NCBI RefSeq assembly: GCF_004341375.1 | Contig: NZ_SLXO01000008.1 | Coordinates: forward strand, 62,001 to 126,000 | Direction of reading: 5' to 3' | Origin: Rhodothalassium salexigens DSM 2132 | Lineage (GTDB): Bacteria > Pseudomonadota > Alphaproteobacteria > Sphingomonadales > Rhodothalassiaceae | Length of the DNA stretch: 64,000 nucleotides | Shown: positions 25,460 to 33,736 of the stretch, one piece after another | Layout of the letters: each line of letters begins with the position of its first letter | Numbering within the stretch: position 1 is the first letter of the stretch | Program-made: the position numbers and the translations under genes | The notes under the pieces: model-generated | The model's input: only the letters and a program-made list of their open reading frames with translations | Database searches by the model: none | Told to the model about the DNA's origin: nothing

Positions 25460-26542
25460 TCAGCGGTCGGCGAGGCGGACGAACAGCGCGCCGCCGGCAT
25501 AGAAGCTGCGGGCCAGGCGAGCGCCGAGGGCTGCGCAGAATTCGTCGGCCGCGCGGCCGGGGCCGCCGCCGTGCGACCAGGCATAATCGTCGAACACCAC
25601 CCAGGCGCCGGGCACCAGCCGGCTGGTCCACAGGTCCCGGTCCTGGGCCACGGCGTCATAGTCATGGTTGGCGTCGATGTGCAGGAAGGCGATGCGGCCG
25701 CTATAGGCGGTGGTGCCGAACAGGTCGGAGGTCACCCTGCGGTCGCGGGCATAGCGCGCGAACGCCTCGGCCGAGGGCAGGCGCAGGCGGTTGAACCGAC
25801 CCGGCCTGGCCAGCGGCACCATGTTGACGTCGAAGGAGTCGGCGACCAGCGACCAGTCCATGTCGATCGCCGCGGCCGCCAGGGCCGGCGGCAGCGATGT
25901 CTGCACCGCGGTTTGGCCGTGCCAGGCGTCGACCACCAGCACCGGGTTGGCCCGGTCGGTCAGATTGAGCGCCTGGAGCAGCACCGCGGTCGAACGGCCG
26001 AACAGGGCGCCGATCTCCACCGCGTCGCCCGCCGGCACGCTTTGCAGCACGCCGATCAAGGCGGTCAGCTTGTCGGTGTAGGACTCGCCGAAGACGCCGA
26101 AGGCGTGGCGCAGGATGCCGGCGATATGGGCCGGTTGCAGATGGTCGGCGGTGCCCGGTTCGGCAACGCGGCGCGCAAAGGCGGTCAGCGCCGGGGCGTC
26201 GCGGGCCTCGACCGCCTGGGCCTCGATCGCCTCGTAGAACGGCGCGCGGCGCACGAACGCCAGATCCCGCCGGCCGGTGCGCGCCAGATAGTCGCGCAGA
26301 TAGGCATAGACCAGGGTCACCGGCGCATAAAGCCGGGTGACCCCGTGCGCGGCGATCAGCGCGTCGAGCGCGGCGTCGAAGCCGTCGTCGTGGATGCTCG
26401 GCAGGCGGTGCCAGTCGGCCTCGGCCGCGATGGCGTCGTGGGCGAGCGACGAGGCGGCGAGCACCGGTTCGCCCCGACGCAGGGCGTCGCGGATATAGTC
26501 CCGGCCGGCGGGCGTGGACGAGGGGAACACAAGCGTGGTCAT
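25460..26542 (-). CDS. Two-domain SAM methyltransferase with N-terminal nucleotide-binding-like domain
   Basis: The C-terminal 200 residues form a class I methyltransferase of the Methyltransf_24 type (VEIGALFGRSTAVLL motif I, VDAWHG after strand 2, FLHIDANHDYDAV). The first 110 residues (MTTLVFPSSTPAGRDYIRDA..., with RLYAPVTLVYAYL) look like the pre-ATP-grasp domain found before ATP-grasp enzymes, here without an ATP-grasp domain. This makes 360 aa. Methyltransferases of this type occur in O-antigen and glycopeptide clusters. It overlaps the sulfotransferase gene by 4 nt (ATGA). The N-terminal assignment is tentative. Confidence 0.75.
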   Translation of the reverse strand: MTTLVFPSSTPAGRDYIRDALRRGEPVLAASSLAHDAIAAEADWHRLPSIHDDGFDAALDALIAAHGVTRLYAPVTLVYAYLRDYLARTGRRDLAFVRRAPFYEAIEAQAVEARDAPALTAFARRVAEPGTADHLQPAHIAGILRHAFGVFGESYTDKLTALIGVLQSVPAGDAVEIGALFGRSTAVLLQALNLTDRANPVLVVDAWHGQTAVQTSLPPALAAAAIDMDWSLVADSFDVNMVPLARPGRFNRLRLPSAEAFARYARDRRVTSDLFGTTAYSGRIAFLHIDANHDYDAVAQDRDLWTSRLVPGAWVVFDDYAWSHGGGPGRAADEFCAALGARLARSFYAGGALFVRLADR

Positions 26543-27540
26543 GAGGTCACATAGCGCTCGCGATAGGGGGTGAAGGCGGGGTGGTCGGCCAGGCGGGTCA
26601 TGCGCGCCTTCATGGCGTCGACCAGGTCGGCGGGCATGGTGTAGGCGGCCGTGTCGCCGCTCAGCCGGGCGTTGGCGCGCGCGACCCGGTCGGGCACGTT
26701 CAACACCGACTGGTGCAGGAACCGCCAGGTGCTGCGTTTGTACTGCACCGCCGGGTCGGACCAGTCGGGCGCTGGCGGCACCAGCTCGTCCAGGACCGAC
26801 CAGGCGGCCCGGACCCGTTCGGTGGCGGCATCGTCGAGCCCCACATTGCGCGCCGGCCGGTCCTCGACCACCGTGGCGCCGACGAGTTCGTTGATCCGAC
26901 CGGCGAAGTCCGCCGGGCGGTCGCGCAGCATCTCGAACGGCAGCACGGTGACCGCTGCGGGCGAAAACAGCACCTCATAGAGGCCGATCAGCCGGTCGAT
27001 ATCGAGCCATTCGGTGAACACGTCGGCGAAGTGGCCGAGGAAGGCGTCCGGCGTGTCGGGCACACCCATGAGCACCATGTTCTTGTAGACGCTGCGCAAC
27101 CAGTCCTCGGGCGCGCGCGTGATCAGCAGCACCCGCACGTCATAGGCGGCAAGGTGGCGCTCGGCCACCGCCTTGAGTTGCCGGGCCACCTGGTCTTGCA
27201 GGCGGGCCATGTGGGTGCCGGTGAAATGGCGGCTGCCGGTCAGGCGCAGCGGTTCTGGAAAGGTGCCGGTGAGGCATTCGTTGGTCGCCATCAGCGGCAG
27301 ATGGGCCGGCCACGCTTGCTGTGGATTCCGGGCGGCGGGAAACGCGGTCACCGGGATGCCGACCGCCTCGGCGGCCTGGTTGATCAGCGTGTCCCAGGGA
27401 TACCAGACGCTGGCGGCGATCCGGCCGGCGGTGGCGGCCTCCTGCGCCTGGTGTTGCAGATAGGTGGACGCGCACTTGGCCATGCCCACGTGCAGGACCG
27501 CGCGCGGGCGGTGGTCGTTGGGGCTTGGCGCTGGTGCCAT
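26539..27540 (-). CDS. Sulfotransferase-family protein
   Basis: A 333-residue P-loop protein. The N-terminal strand-loop LHVGMAKCASTYLQ (residues 16-28) fits the 5'-phosphosulfate-binding loop of PAPS-dependent sulfotransferases. VLLITRAPEDWLRSVYKNMV matches the 3'-phosphate-binding strand with the conserved Arg and Ser. It would sulfate a sugar hydroxyl in the surface glycan. Start ATG 27540 lies five bases after the end of the upstream methyltransferase gene; longer frames run into that gene. A second sulfotransferase-like gene lies on the other strand at 32921. Confidence 0.75.
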   Translation of the reverse strand: MAPAPSPNDHRPRAVLHVGMAKCASTYLQHQAQEAATAGRIAASVWYPWDTLINQAAEAVGIPVTAFPAARNPQQAWPAHLPLMATNECLTGTFPEPLRLTGSRHFTGTHMARLQDQVARQLKAVAERHLAAYDVRVLLITRAPEDWLRSVYKNMVLMGVPDTPDAFLGHFADVFTEWLDIDRLIGLYEVLFSPAAVTVLPFEMLRDRPADFAGRINELVGATVVEDRPARNVGLDDAATERVRAAWSVLDELVPPAPDWSDPAVQYKRSTWRFLHQSVLNVPDRVARANARLSGDTAAYTMPADLVDAMKARMTRLADHPAFTPYRERYVTS

Positions 27541-27545
27541 GGCGG

Positions 27546-28226
27546 TCAGCCCCGCTTCTGCGCAACGCCGAAGTGGAAGGCGACGCGGATACCGTAGAAG
27601 TCGTCGTCCTGGAAACCGAGCCGCACATTGGCGAAGTGGTGGTAGAGCGCCAGTTCCAGGTCGCCCCGGTCGGCGAAGCCGGCGAGCCGGGTGCCATCGC
27701 GTTTGGCACAAGGATCGGCGGTGATTTCGAAGATGTGCCGGTCGATGGCCTTGGCGTCGCGGAAGATGAAATTGTCCGTGTGCGGCACCGAAAAGATCAG
27801 GTGCCCGCCGGGGCGCAGCACCCGGGCGATCTCGGCCAGATTGTCGTCGAAGCGGTCGTCGCCTTCCAGATAATAGCAGCTATGGCAGGCCAGCACGGCG
27901 TCGAACGTGTGGTCCTCGAACGGGATGTGAGCATTGGTACCGACCCGCAGGTCGACCGGCGCGTCGGCGAAGCGCTCGCGGGCCAGGGCGACGATGTCCT
28001 CGGTCACTTCGACGCCCGCGACCCGGGCGCCGGCGTTGACCAATAGCGGGAAGTTACGGCCGTCCCCGAAGCCCAGGTCGAGCACCGCCTGGCCCTCCCA
28101 ACTGTTGATGAAGGCATGGCGTGGATAGGTGCCGAGCATCGTGCGCACGACGAATTCGCTGGGGTAGAGATGGTTGCCGCGCGCCGCCCAGTGCCGATAA
28201 AGGCCGGAAAATGTCTCGCCGGTCAT
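27546..28226 (-). CDS. Class I SAM methyltransferase (type 11)
   Basis: A 226-residue methyltransferase with motif I VLDLGFGDGRN, the acidic GVEVTED after strand 2, and ARVLRPGGHLIFSVPH (motif III region). Start ATG 28226 has GAGGGA eight bases upstream. It is preceded four bases upstream by the beta-propeller gene and followed by the sulfotransferase gene. O- or N-methylation of a sugar is likely from context; substrate unknown. Confidence 0.87.
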   Translation of the reverse strand: MTGETFSGLYRHWAARGNHLYPSEFVVRTMLGTYPRHAFINSWEGQAVLDLGFGDGRNFPLLVNAGARVAGVEVTEDIVALARERFADAPVDLRVGTNAHIPFEDHTFDAVLACHSCYYLEGDDRFDDNLAEIARVLRPGGHLIFSVPHTDNFIFRDAKAIDRHIFEITADPCAKRDGTRLAGFADRGDLELALYHHFANVRLGFQDDDFYGIRVAFHFGVAQKRG

Positions 28227-28230
28227 CGCG

Positions 28231-29178
28231 CTATCCCTCGCTAAGCGCCAGGCCGAAGCCGGCGGCGCCGAAATCATCGCCGCAATAGAACAGCCAGGTG
28301 CGGTCGCCGTCCTGCAACACGGCGGGATAGGCGACCATGCCGCTGTCCCAGCCCGTGGGCGACGGCGCCAGCCCGGCCAGATCGTCGCGGCGGGTCCAAT
28401 GGCACAGGTCGTCGGAGACCGCGCAGCCGATCCGATAGCCGCGGTCGGCGGAGCGGAAGTCGGTGCCGTAGCGGTAGGAAAACAGCATCATCCAGCGCCC
28501 GTCGCGGCGGAACACGCTGGGCGTGGTCTGGCATTCGTCGTCGACCGCCAGGGGCAGGAACGGCCGGCCCTCGCGCCGCCAGGCGATGCCGTCGGTCGAG
28601 GTGGCGTGGAACAGCCGATAGATCGGTTCGATATCCTCGCTCTGCCATTCGATGCCGGCGCCGTACCACATGTGCCACAGGCCGCCCTCGCGCCGGACAT
28701 GGGGGCAGGCGTGCAGGAACGGCTCGTCGGGCGTGGCGCCGATCACCGGGCCGGTGCCGTGGCGCTCGAAGGATTTGCCGCCGTCGCGGCTGATCGCCAG
28801 GCCGATCGCCCAGTCGAACGGCACCGACACCTTGCGCGTCCAGCCCACATAGTACATCCACAGCTCGCCGGTGTCCGGGTGGCGGGTGAGCCCCTGGACC
28901 ATGGTACCGAATTCGTCGAACTCGCCGCGTCGTCCAAGCGCCAGTACCGGCCCCTCCGAGACGCCGAGCAGGCGGGTCGGGTCGGCGCGGTCCAGGTCCA
29001 CATAGGCGACCCGGGCGCGGTACTGGCCGTCGGCGTCGCGCGGCGGGCGCACGTTGCAGAACACCCGGATGCGGTCGTCGAGAACCAGGGGCGTCGGGTT
29101 CTGGGCGTGGCTGCCGATCCACGGCACCGCCGGCGCGTCGAACACCAGGCCCTGTTTGTGCCAGACCAGGGGCGTCAT
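28231..29178 (-). CDS. Five-bladed beta-propeller protein, glycosidase-like (GH43/GH130/GH32-type)
   Basis: A 315-residue all-beta protein with repeated blades containing WMYYVGW, LWHMWYGAG, WMMLFSYRYG and TWLFYCGDD, and acidic residues at blade starts (NPTPLVLDD, GEFDEFGT, CQTTPS). This pattern matches glycoside hydrolase or phosphorylase propellers. No signal peptide is visible, so it would act in the cytoplasm, as do several propeller proteins in polysaccharide clusters. It starts with an ATGA overlap after a methyltransferase gene. Catalytic activity is unproven. Confidence 0.7.
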   Translation of the reverse strand: MTPLVWHKQGLVFDAPAVPWIGSHAQNPTPLVLDDRIRVFCNVRPPRDADGQYRARVAYVDLDRADPTRLLGVSEGPVLALGRRGEFDEFGTMVQGLTRHPDTGELWMYYVGWTRKVSVPFDWAIGLAISRDGGKSFERHGTGPVIGATPDEPFLHACPHVRREGGLWHMWYGAGIEWQSEDIEPIYRLFHATSTDGIAWRREGRPFLPLAVDDECQTTPSVFRRDGRWMMLFSYRYGTDFRSADRGYRIGCAVSDDLCHWTRRDDLAGLAPSPTGWDSGMVAYPAVLQDGDRTWLFYCGDDFGAAGFGLALSEG

Positions 29179-30224
29179 CGACCGCCGCCCTTGCCGTTCT
29201 TGTCCTCGGTCTCGGTGTCGGTATCGGGCGTGCCGTCGGCGGTGCGGATCAGCCGGTCGAGCCAGGCGTGCAGGCTCATGCCCGCCCGGGCCGCCTGGTC
29301 CTGGGCGTGGCGCTTGGCCTCGGGCGTCACGCCCTCAAGTTGGCCGTAATAGCGCGTGCGGTGGGTGCCGCCGCGCCGGCCGGGGATCTGGAAATCCAGG
29401 TCGGCATAGGGCGCGCCCTCGCCGACGGTGAACGAGATCACATAGAACACGCCGCCGATGATCCATTCGCAGGCCACGTCGCGGGCCTCGACCGGGATAT
29501 GCTCGAACGGCACCGGACAGCGATAGTGATGGTTCGAGTTCATCAGCACCCGGCCCATCTCGGTGTCGCGCAGCCAGACCGGCATGTTCTCGTCGCCGAT
29601 CACCACGCGCCCGCCGGGTTTGGTGACCCGCGCCGCCTCGGCGAAGCAGCGGCCGATATCGGAGAACATGTTGATGCCGCCGAAATGGAACACCGCGTCG
29701 ACGCTGTTGTCGGCGAGCGGCAGATAACTGCCATTGGCCAGGGCCACATGGCTGGGCGTGGCGAGCTTCGCTGCCTTGGCGCGCGCCTGGACCAATACCG
29801 GCCGGGCCAGTTCCTGCAACAACAGCGTGCCATGGGCGCCCAACCGCTCGGCGATCAGCGCGCTGGTGCGCCCGGTGCCGCAGCCGAACTCCAGCACCGT
29901 CTGGCCGGGGCTCAGGGCCAGCCGGTCGACCATGCGGCGGCGTTCGGTGGTCTCGTCGGTGTTGAAGGTGTCGAAGGTCAGATGGATGTATTTGTCATAG
30001 ACGTCGGCGACCTCTTCATAGGTGGCCTGTGCGGTACGCTCGGCCTCGCCCAGCGTGCGCGGCCAGATCAGGTCGGGGATGCCGTCGTCGACCGCGAACC
30101 GGCTGCCGTCCGCGCCCAGAAGGGCGGCGATCGTGCCGTCATCGCCGGTCGCCGCGGTCAGCGGGCTGGCGTCCAGCGGGTGGCGAAACAATTGCCCGCT
30201 GTCGGGCGGAAGCGTTTGGGTCAT
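29175..30224 (-). CDS. SAM methyltransferase with Trm112-like N-terminus
   Basis: A 349-residue protein. The first 60 residues (FRHPLDASPLTAATGDDG..., then DDGIPDLIWP) resemble the short Trm112-type domain often attached to methyltransferases. The core follows with VLEFGCGTGRTSALI (motif I) and ARVTKPGGRVVIGDE. The last 30 residues are acidic and disordered (Asp/Thr/Glu, then Lys/Gly). Third methyltransferase of the operon; 48 bases separate it from the formyltransferase gene upstream. Confidence 0.85.
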   Translation of the reverse strand: MTQTLPPDSGQLFRHPLDASPLTAATGDDGTIAALLGADGSRFAVDDGIPDLIWPRTLGEAERTAQATYEEVADVYDKYIHLTFDTFNTDETTERRRMVDRLALSPGQTVLEFGCGTGRTSALIAERLGAHGTLLLQELARPVLVQARAKAAKLATPSHVALANGSYLPLADNSVDAVFHFGGINMFSDIGRCFAEAARVTKPGGRVVIGDENMPVWLRDTEMGRVLMNSNHHYRCPVPFEHIPVEARDVACEWIIGGVFYVISFTVGEGAPYADLDFQIPGRRGGTHRTRYYGQLEGVTPEAKRHAQDQAARAGMSLHAWLDRLIRTADGTPDTDTETEDKNGKGGGR

Positions 30225-30272
30225 GGTCGTATCCGTGCGCGCATGGCGGAGCCGATGGCCTATCGCTAGGGG

Positions 30273-31169
30273 TTAATCGTTAAGATCGCTTTGCTTTAGG
30301 GTGCTGCCGCGCCCGATAGCGCCAAGATCTCCGCTCACCCGGTCCAGCAGGACGAGGCCGTCCGGTTTGGTGAGTACCAGGAAATCCGGCCCGCTGGTCA
30401 CCACCTGGTTGGTGTCGAGACCCGCTGCCATCTGGTCGAGGGCGGCGCCGTCGACGATCGCAGCCGCCTGGGCGCGCAGGTCGGTGTCGGCGATGCGGAA
30501 CACAGGCGCTTGGTTAGGGGTTGCGAAAGCGCGGACCTTACGCACGGTCAAGGCTGCATTGTCGGTCGGTTGAAGCCGTCTGTCGGCGGTGCGGATTGTG
30601 TAATAGACGCTGTCGGCGCCCACGGGCTCGGCCAGTGCGGGGTCGGGCTCGAAGCTGCGGGCGAGAGCTTGACGAAACACTTGGCGTTCGGCCTCGAACA
30701 CCATCTGGTACAGCAGCCTGACGTCGGCGCCCTGTGGTACCGAGAATCGGCGGCGGGCGATCAGCGGGCCGGTGTCGATGCCATCGTCCATCACATGAAC
30801 CGCCGCACCCGCGGCCCGGTCGAGCAGGATGGCGCCATTGACCGGGTCGGCTCCGCGCAGATCTGGCAGCGGGCCGGGGTGGACGTTGACGAAGCGTTGG
30901 CCCGGCCGGGCGATGCGGCTGATCGGCAGGATATGGGGCACGCCATTGCACAGCAGAAGGTCGAAATCCAGGGCGGCCAGGGTGTCCAACAACATACGTT
31001 TGCAGCCGATGCGTCGCACCGGGACGCCGAGTTGGGCTGCTTGCCGGTCGAAATAGGAGCCGGTGATCGCCAGGCTCTCGACCAGGCGGAGACCGGCGCG
31101 CCGTGCCTCGTGCCAGACAAAGGCGCGGTTGCCGACGAAGACGGTGCGTTGGGCGCCCGGTTCGATCAT
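30273..31169 (-). CDS. Sugar N-formyltransferase-like protein
   Basis: A 298-residue formyltransferase-fold enzyme using N10-formyl-tetrahydrofolate. The catalytic triad is in place: Asn75 (LLCNG), His97 (NVHPGPLPDLRGADP) and Asp132 (DDGIDTG). The family includes methionyl-tRNA formyltransferase, but this one is in a glycan cluster with a sugar aminotransferase. That suggests N-formylation of an amino sugar, as in QdtF/WlaRD-type enzymes. The C-terminal 100 residues have a different composition and end in a small extra domain. It precedes the methyltransferase and follows the NeuD-like gene by five bases. Confidence 0.85.
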   Translation of the reverse strand: MIEPGAQRTVFVGNRAFVWHEARRAGLRLVESLAITGSYFDRQAAQLGVPVRRIGCKRMLLDTLAALDFDLLLCNGVPHILPISRIARPGQRFVNVHPGPLPDLRGADPVNGAILLDRAAGAAVHVMDDGIDTGPLIARRRFSVPQGADVRLLYQMVFEAERQVFRQALARSFEPDPALAEPVGADSVYYTIRTADRRLQPTDNAALTVRKVRAFATPNQAPVFRIADTDLRAQAAAIVDGAALDQMAAGLDTNQVVTSGPDFLVLTKPDGLVLLDRVSGDLGAIGRGSTLKQSDLND

Positions 31170-31174
31170 CGGTC

Positions 31175-31849
31175 CTAGCGCAGCTTCGAGATGCGTAGAA
31201 AGCGGTCGCTGTCCAGCCGGTATTTTTCCGTCTCGGGCTGGATGAACACGCTTTTTTCGGCGCAGCAGCGGGTGATCCGGACGCCGGCGCCGAGGAGGCT
31301 TTCGGCCCCCACCGTCACCTCGTTGCCGACCACGGTGCCCAGTGCTGCGAACGTATAGGCGCCGAGATGCGCGCCGCCGCCGATCACGCTGTTGCCGGCG
31401 ACCCACACATGGTCGTCGAGCCGGGCGTGGTGGCCGATGGTGGCGTTGCTCCAGACCACCACGTCACGGCCCAGCCGGGCGCCCGGTTCGACCACCGCGT
31501 GGGGCATGATCAGGCAGTTGCGGCCGGTGAGCGCGCCTTCGGCCACCCAGGCGCGCGGGCTGATGCAGTCGACCAATTCATAGCCCTGGGCTTCGAGCGC
31601 GGCGACCCGCTCGGCCCGGGCGGTATTGAGCGCGTGATAGCCGATGGCCACGAACGCCTTGACCTCGGCGGGCGGGTAGCGCTCGGCCAATTCCTCGAAG
31701 GCGACCACCGGCCGGCCCAGAAAGGTCGGCCCATCCAGGTGCGCGCGGTCGACGGCGAAGGCCACCACGCGATGGCTGCCGGCTTCCCGGAACAGCGCCT
31801 CGGCGACCTCGGCGACCTTGCCGGCGCCGAACAGAACGATATCGGCCAT
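31175..31849 (-). CDS. NeuD/PglD-like sugar O- or N-acetyltransferase
   Basis: A 224-residue protein with an N-terminal Rossmann-like domain (DIVLFGAGKVAEVAEALF) and a C-terminal left-handed beta-helix (hexapeptide repeats around GRNCLIMPHAVVEPGARLG and NATIGHHARLDDHVWVAGN). This is the architecture of PglD and NeuD, which acetylate amino sugars. The last 30 residues form a helical cap. Together with the formyltransferase and the DegT aminotransferase it implies acylated amino sugars in the glycan. The start ATG 31849 is four bases after the WbqC gene. Confidence 0.88.
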   Translation of the reverse strand: MADIVLFGAGKVAEVAEALFREAGSHRVVAFAVDRAHLDGPTFLGRPVVAFEELAERYPPAEVKAFVAIGYHALNTARAERVAALEAQGYELVDCISPRAWVAEGALTGRNCLIMPHAVVEPGARLGRDVVVWSNATIGHHARLDDHVWVAGNSVIGGGAHLGAYTFAALGTVVGNEVTVGAESLLGAGVRITRCCAEKSVFIQPETEKYRLDSDRFLRISKLR

Positions 31850-31853
31850 GGGG

Positions 31854-32525
31854 TCAATCCACCAATTGGGTTGCGGCGAGGATGTCGGCACGCACATCGG
31901 CCGGCGGCTCGCGTAGCAAGCGATCAAGGATCGAAGACATATCGTTTTGATAGGGGACCAGGAACGCCAAGTCGAGCCCGGCGTCGGCAAAGTGGTCGGG
32001 CGTATAGAGCGCGCGGCCGCCGGGGCTGTTGACATAGCGGCGCCCACCCAATTGGCGGACGATGTGGATGATCCGCTCCGCGCCGCGCAGGTCGGGCGGC
32101 GTGTCGAGGGTCGAGGACCGGACCATGCGGGGGCAGAGGCCGAGGCGGTCGGCCACCGTTGCGATCTGGGCGGCCAGATAGTCGTTCGGCCGGCCGGCAC
32201 AGGCGGCGGCGCCGGCGACCAGGGGGTCGTGCCGGTCGAGCGCGTCGGCGAGGGCGGGGAAGCGCGCCATGCGCGCGTGCATCTCGGCCTCGGCGTCGGG
32301 GGCAAAGGCCAGGTCGGCGATCCGTGCGTCGCGCGGCGCCTTGGCCAGCGGCAGGGTCAGCCAGTCGAGCGTGGCGTCGGCGCGACGGAACCGGTTGCGG
32401 TGTACCCAGCCGCGGCGGGGGAACTGCACGCAGTCGAACAGCACAAAGACATCGGCGGCGGCCAGGAGCCGGAAATAGCCCGCATAGGGGAAGAAATAGG
32501 GCTGCATCACGGCGATGGTGGACAT
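31854..32525 (-). CDS. WbqC-family protein
   Basis: A protein of about 223 residues starting MSTIAVMQPYFFPYAGYFRLL, the signature of the WbqC family, found in O-antigen and polysaccharide clusters. Other conserved parts are VLFDCVQFPRRGWVHRNRF and the C-terminal YVNSPGG. The biochemical role is not established; some members are proposed to act in amino-sugar modification. An upstream ATG at 32537 adds four residues and is possible. It is the first gene of the long reverse-strand operon, so the promoter should lie in 32526-32662. Confidence 0.88.
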   Translation of the reverse strand: MSTIAVMQPYFFPYAGYFRLLAAADVFVLFDCVQFPRRGWVHRNRFRRADATLDWLTLPLAKAPRDARIADLAFAPDAEAEMHARMARFPALADALDRHDPLVAGAAACAGRPNDYLAAQIATVADRLGLCPRMVRSSTLDTPPDLRGAERIIHIVRQLGGRRYVNSPGGRALYTPDHFADAGLDLAFLVPYQNDMSSILDRLLREPPADVRADILAATQLVD

Positions 32526-32662
32526 GCTTGGCGCCATTGGCGGGCTGGAAACTGCGTTGCAGTGATTGATTTCGGTCGAAAAGCCGGTCTATCGACGGGG
32601 GCTTGGCGGCGCGAGCGGCCAATAGGGTATCGCAGTGCCGCCGTTCGAGGAAAGGCTTGGTC

Positions 32663-32878
32663 ATGTCGATGACCGTGACGTTGAGTATTCTGGCGGTTGC
32701 CGTGGCGCTCGGTCTGTTCGCCAACTGGAAAAGCCGCCGGCCTTACGAGCCGGGGAAATTGCCACTCCTGCCCTATACCGGCATCATGTTCGTGTGCGTG
32801 CTGGTCACGATCTTGATGCTGGGCCATCTCATCACCTTGCTCACCGGCCAGCCGTTCAAGGGCCGGCAGATGCCGTGA
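32663..32878 (+). CDS. Small two-helix membrane protein
   Basis: A 71-residue protein with two hydrophobic segments (about residues 3-18 and 37-58) joined by a basic loop (NWKSRRPYEPGKLP), so probably an inner-membrane hairpin with both ends on the same side. GAGGAAAGG seven bases before the ATG at 32663 supports this start. I do not recognise a named family. It lies 42 bases before the sulfotransferase gene and may share its promoter in the divergent region. Confidence 0.75.
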   Translation: MSMTVTLSILAVAVALGLFANWKSRRPYEPGKLPLLPYTGIMFVCVLVTILMLGHLITLLTGQPFKGRQMP

Positions 32879-32920
32879 TCGCCAGCGTAGGGGCGAACTT
32901 GAAGAGTTTAGAGGCGCAGC

Positions 32921-33736
32921 ATGTCGAAGCCGACGATCCGGACCGTCCATCACTTCGCCGCCACCGGCGGCACGATGATCTGCAAGTCGCTGGCGGTGCT
33001 GCCCGACGTCTATCTGTTGAGCGAGGTGTCGCCGTTCACCTTCGGGCAGCTCCGTTTCAACCCCGTCGACCCGTTGCAGCAGGCGGTGTGCCAGTATCAG
33101 GGGCGGCTCGGCTTTTCGGCCAATGAACTGGCGCAGGCGTTCTACAACCGGCTGCGGCCGGTCTATGACAAGGTGGCGCAACAAGGCGGCCATCTGGTGC
33201 TGCGCGACCATAGCCACAGCGATTGGTTCAGCCCCCAGCCGCGCACCGTCTCGACCCTGACCGAGGTGCTCAAGGGGGCGTTCGACCTCAAGTCCATCGT
33301 CACCCTGCGCAACCCGGTGGAAACCTATGTGTCCGCCCACAAACGCGGCTGGACCGCGACGGTCGCCTCGTTCGACGACTATTGCGCGCGCATCCTGTCG
33401 CTGGTGGACTATTTCGACGGCCGGCCGCTGGTCCACTATGAGGATTTTGTCGCCGACCCCGACGCCAGCCTGCGCGCCATGGCCGACGCCTTGGCGCTGC
33501 CTTACGATCCCGGCTGGCGGGCGCGGTACAACAGCGTGCGCCTGACCGGCGACAGCGGGCGCGGCAGCGGCGACGCGGATATCCGACCGCTGCCGCTCAA
33601 GCCGGTGTCGGCCGAACTGCGCCGGGCGGTTCTGACCTCCGACAACTATCGCCAGCTGTGCGAGCGGTTCGGCTATCTGCGCGACCCCGAGGACATGGCC
33701 GCCGCCCGGCGCGAGGCGATCGCCGCGCGCGGTTAG
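32921..33736 (+). CDS. Sulfotransferase-like P-loop protein
   Basis: A 271-residue protein whose N-terminal HHFAATGGTMICKSLAVL resembles the PAPS-binding loop of sulfotransferases. SIVTLRNPVETYVSAHK matches the 3'-phosphate-binding segment (Arg...Ser). GRPLVHYEDFVADPDASLRAMADALALPYD is typical of the C-terminal part. It would transfer sulfate to the surface glycan. The stop codon overlaps the convergent wecB stop (33733-33736), so no terminator separates them. The two sulfotransferase-like genes in this window are only distantly similar. Confidence 0.75.
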   Translation: MSKPTIRTVHHFAATGGTMICKSLAVLPDVYLLSEVSPFTFGQLRFNPVDPLQQAVCQYQGRLGFSANELAQAFYNRLRPVYDKVAQQGGHLVLRDHSHSDWFSPQPRTVSTLTEVLKGAFDLKSIVTLRNPVETYVSAHKRGWTATVASFDDYCARILSLVDYFDGRPLVHYEDFVADPDASLRAMADALALPYDPGWRARYNSVRLTGDSGRGSGDADIRPLPLKPVSAELRRAVLTSDNYRQLCERFGYLRDPEDMAAARREAIAARG

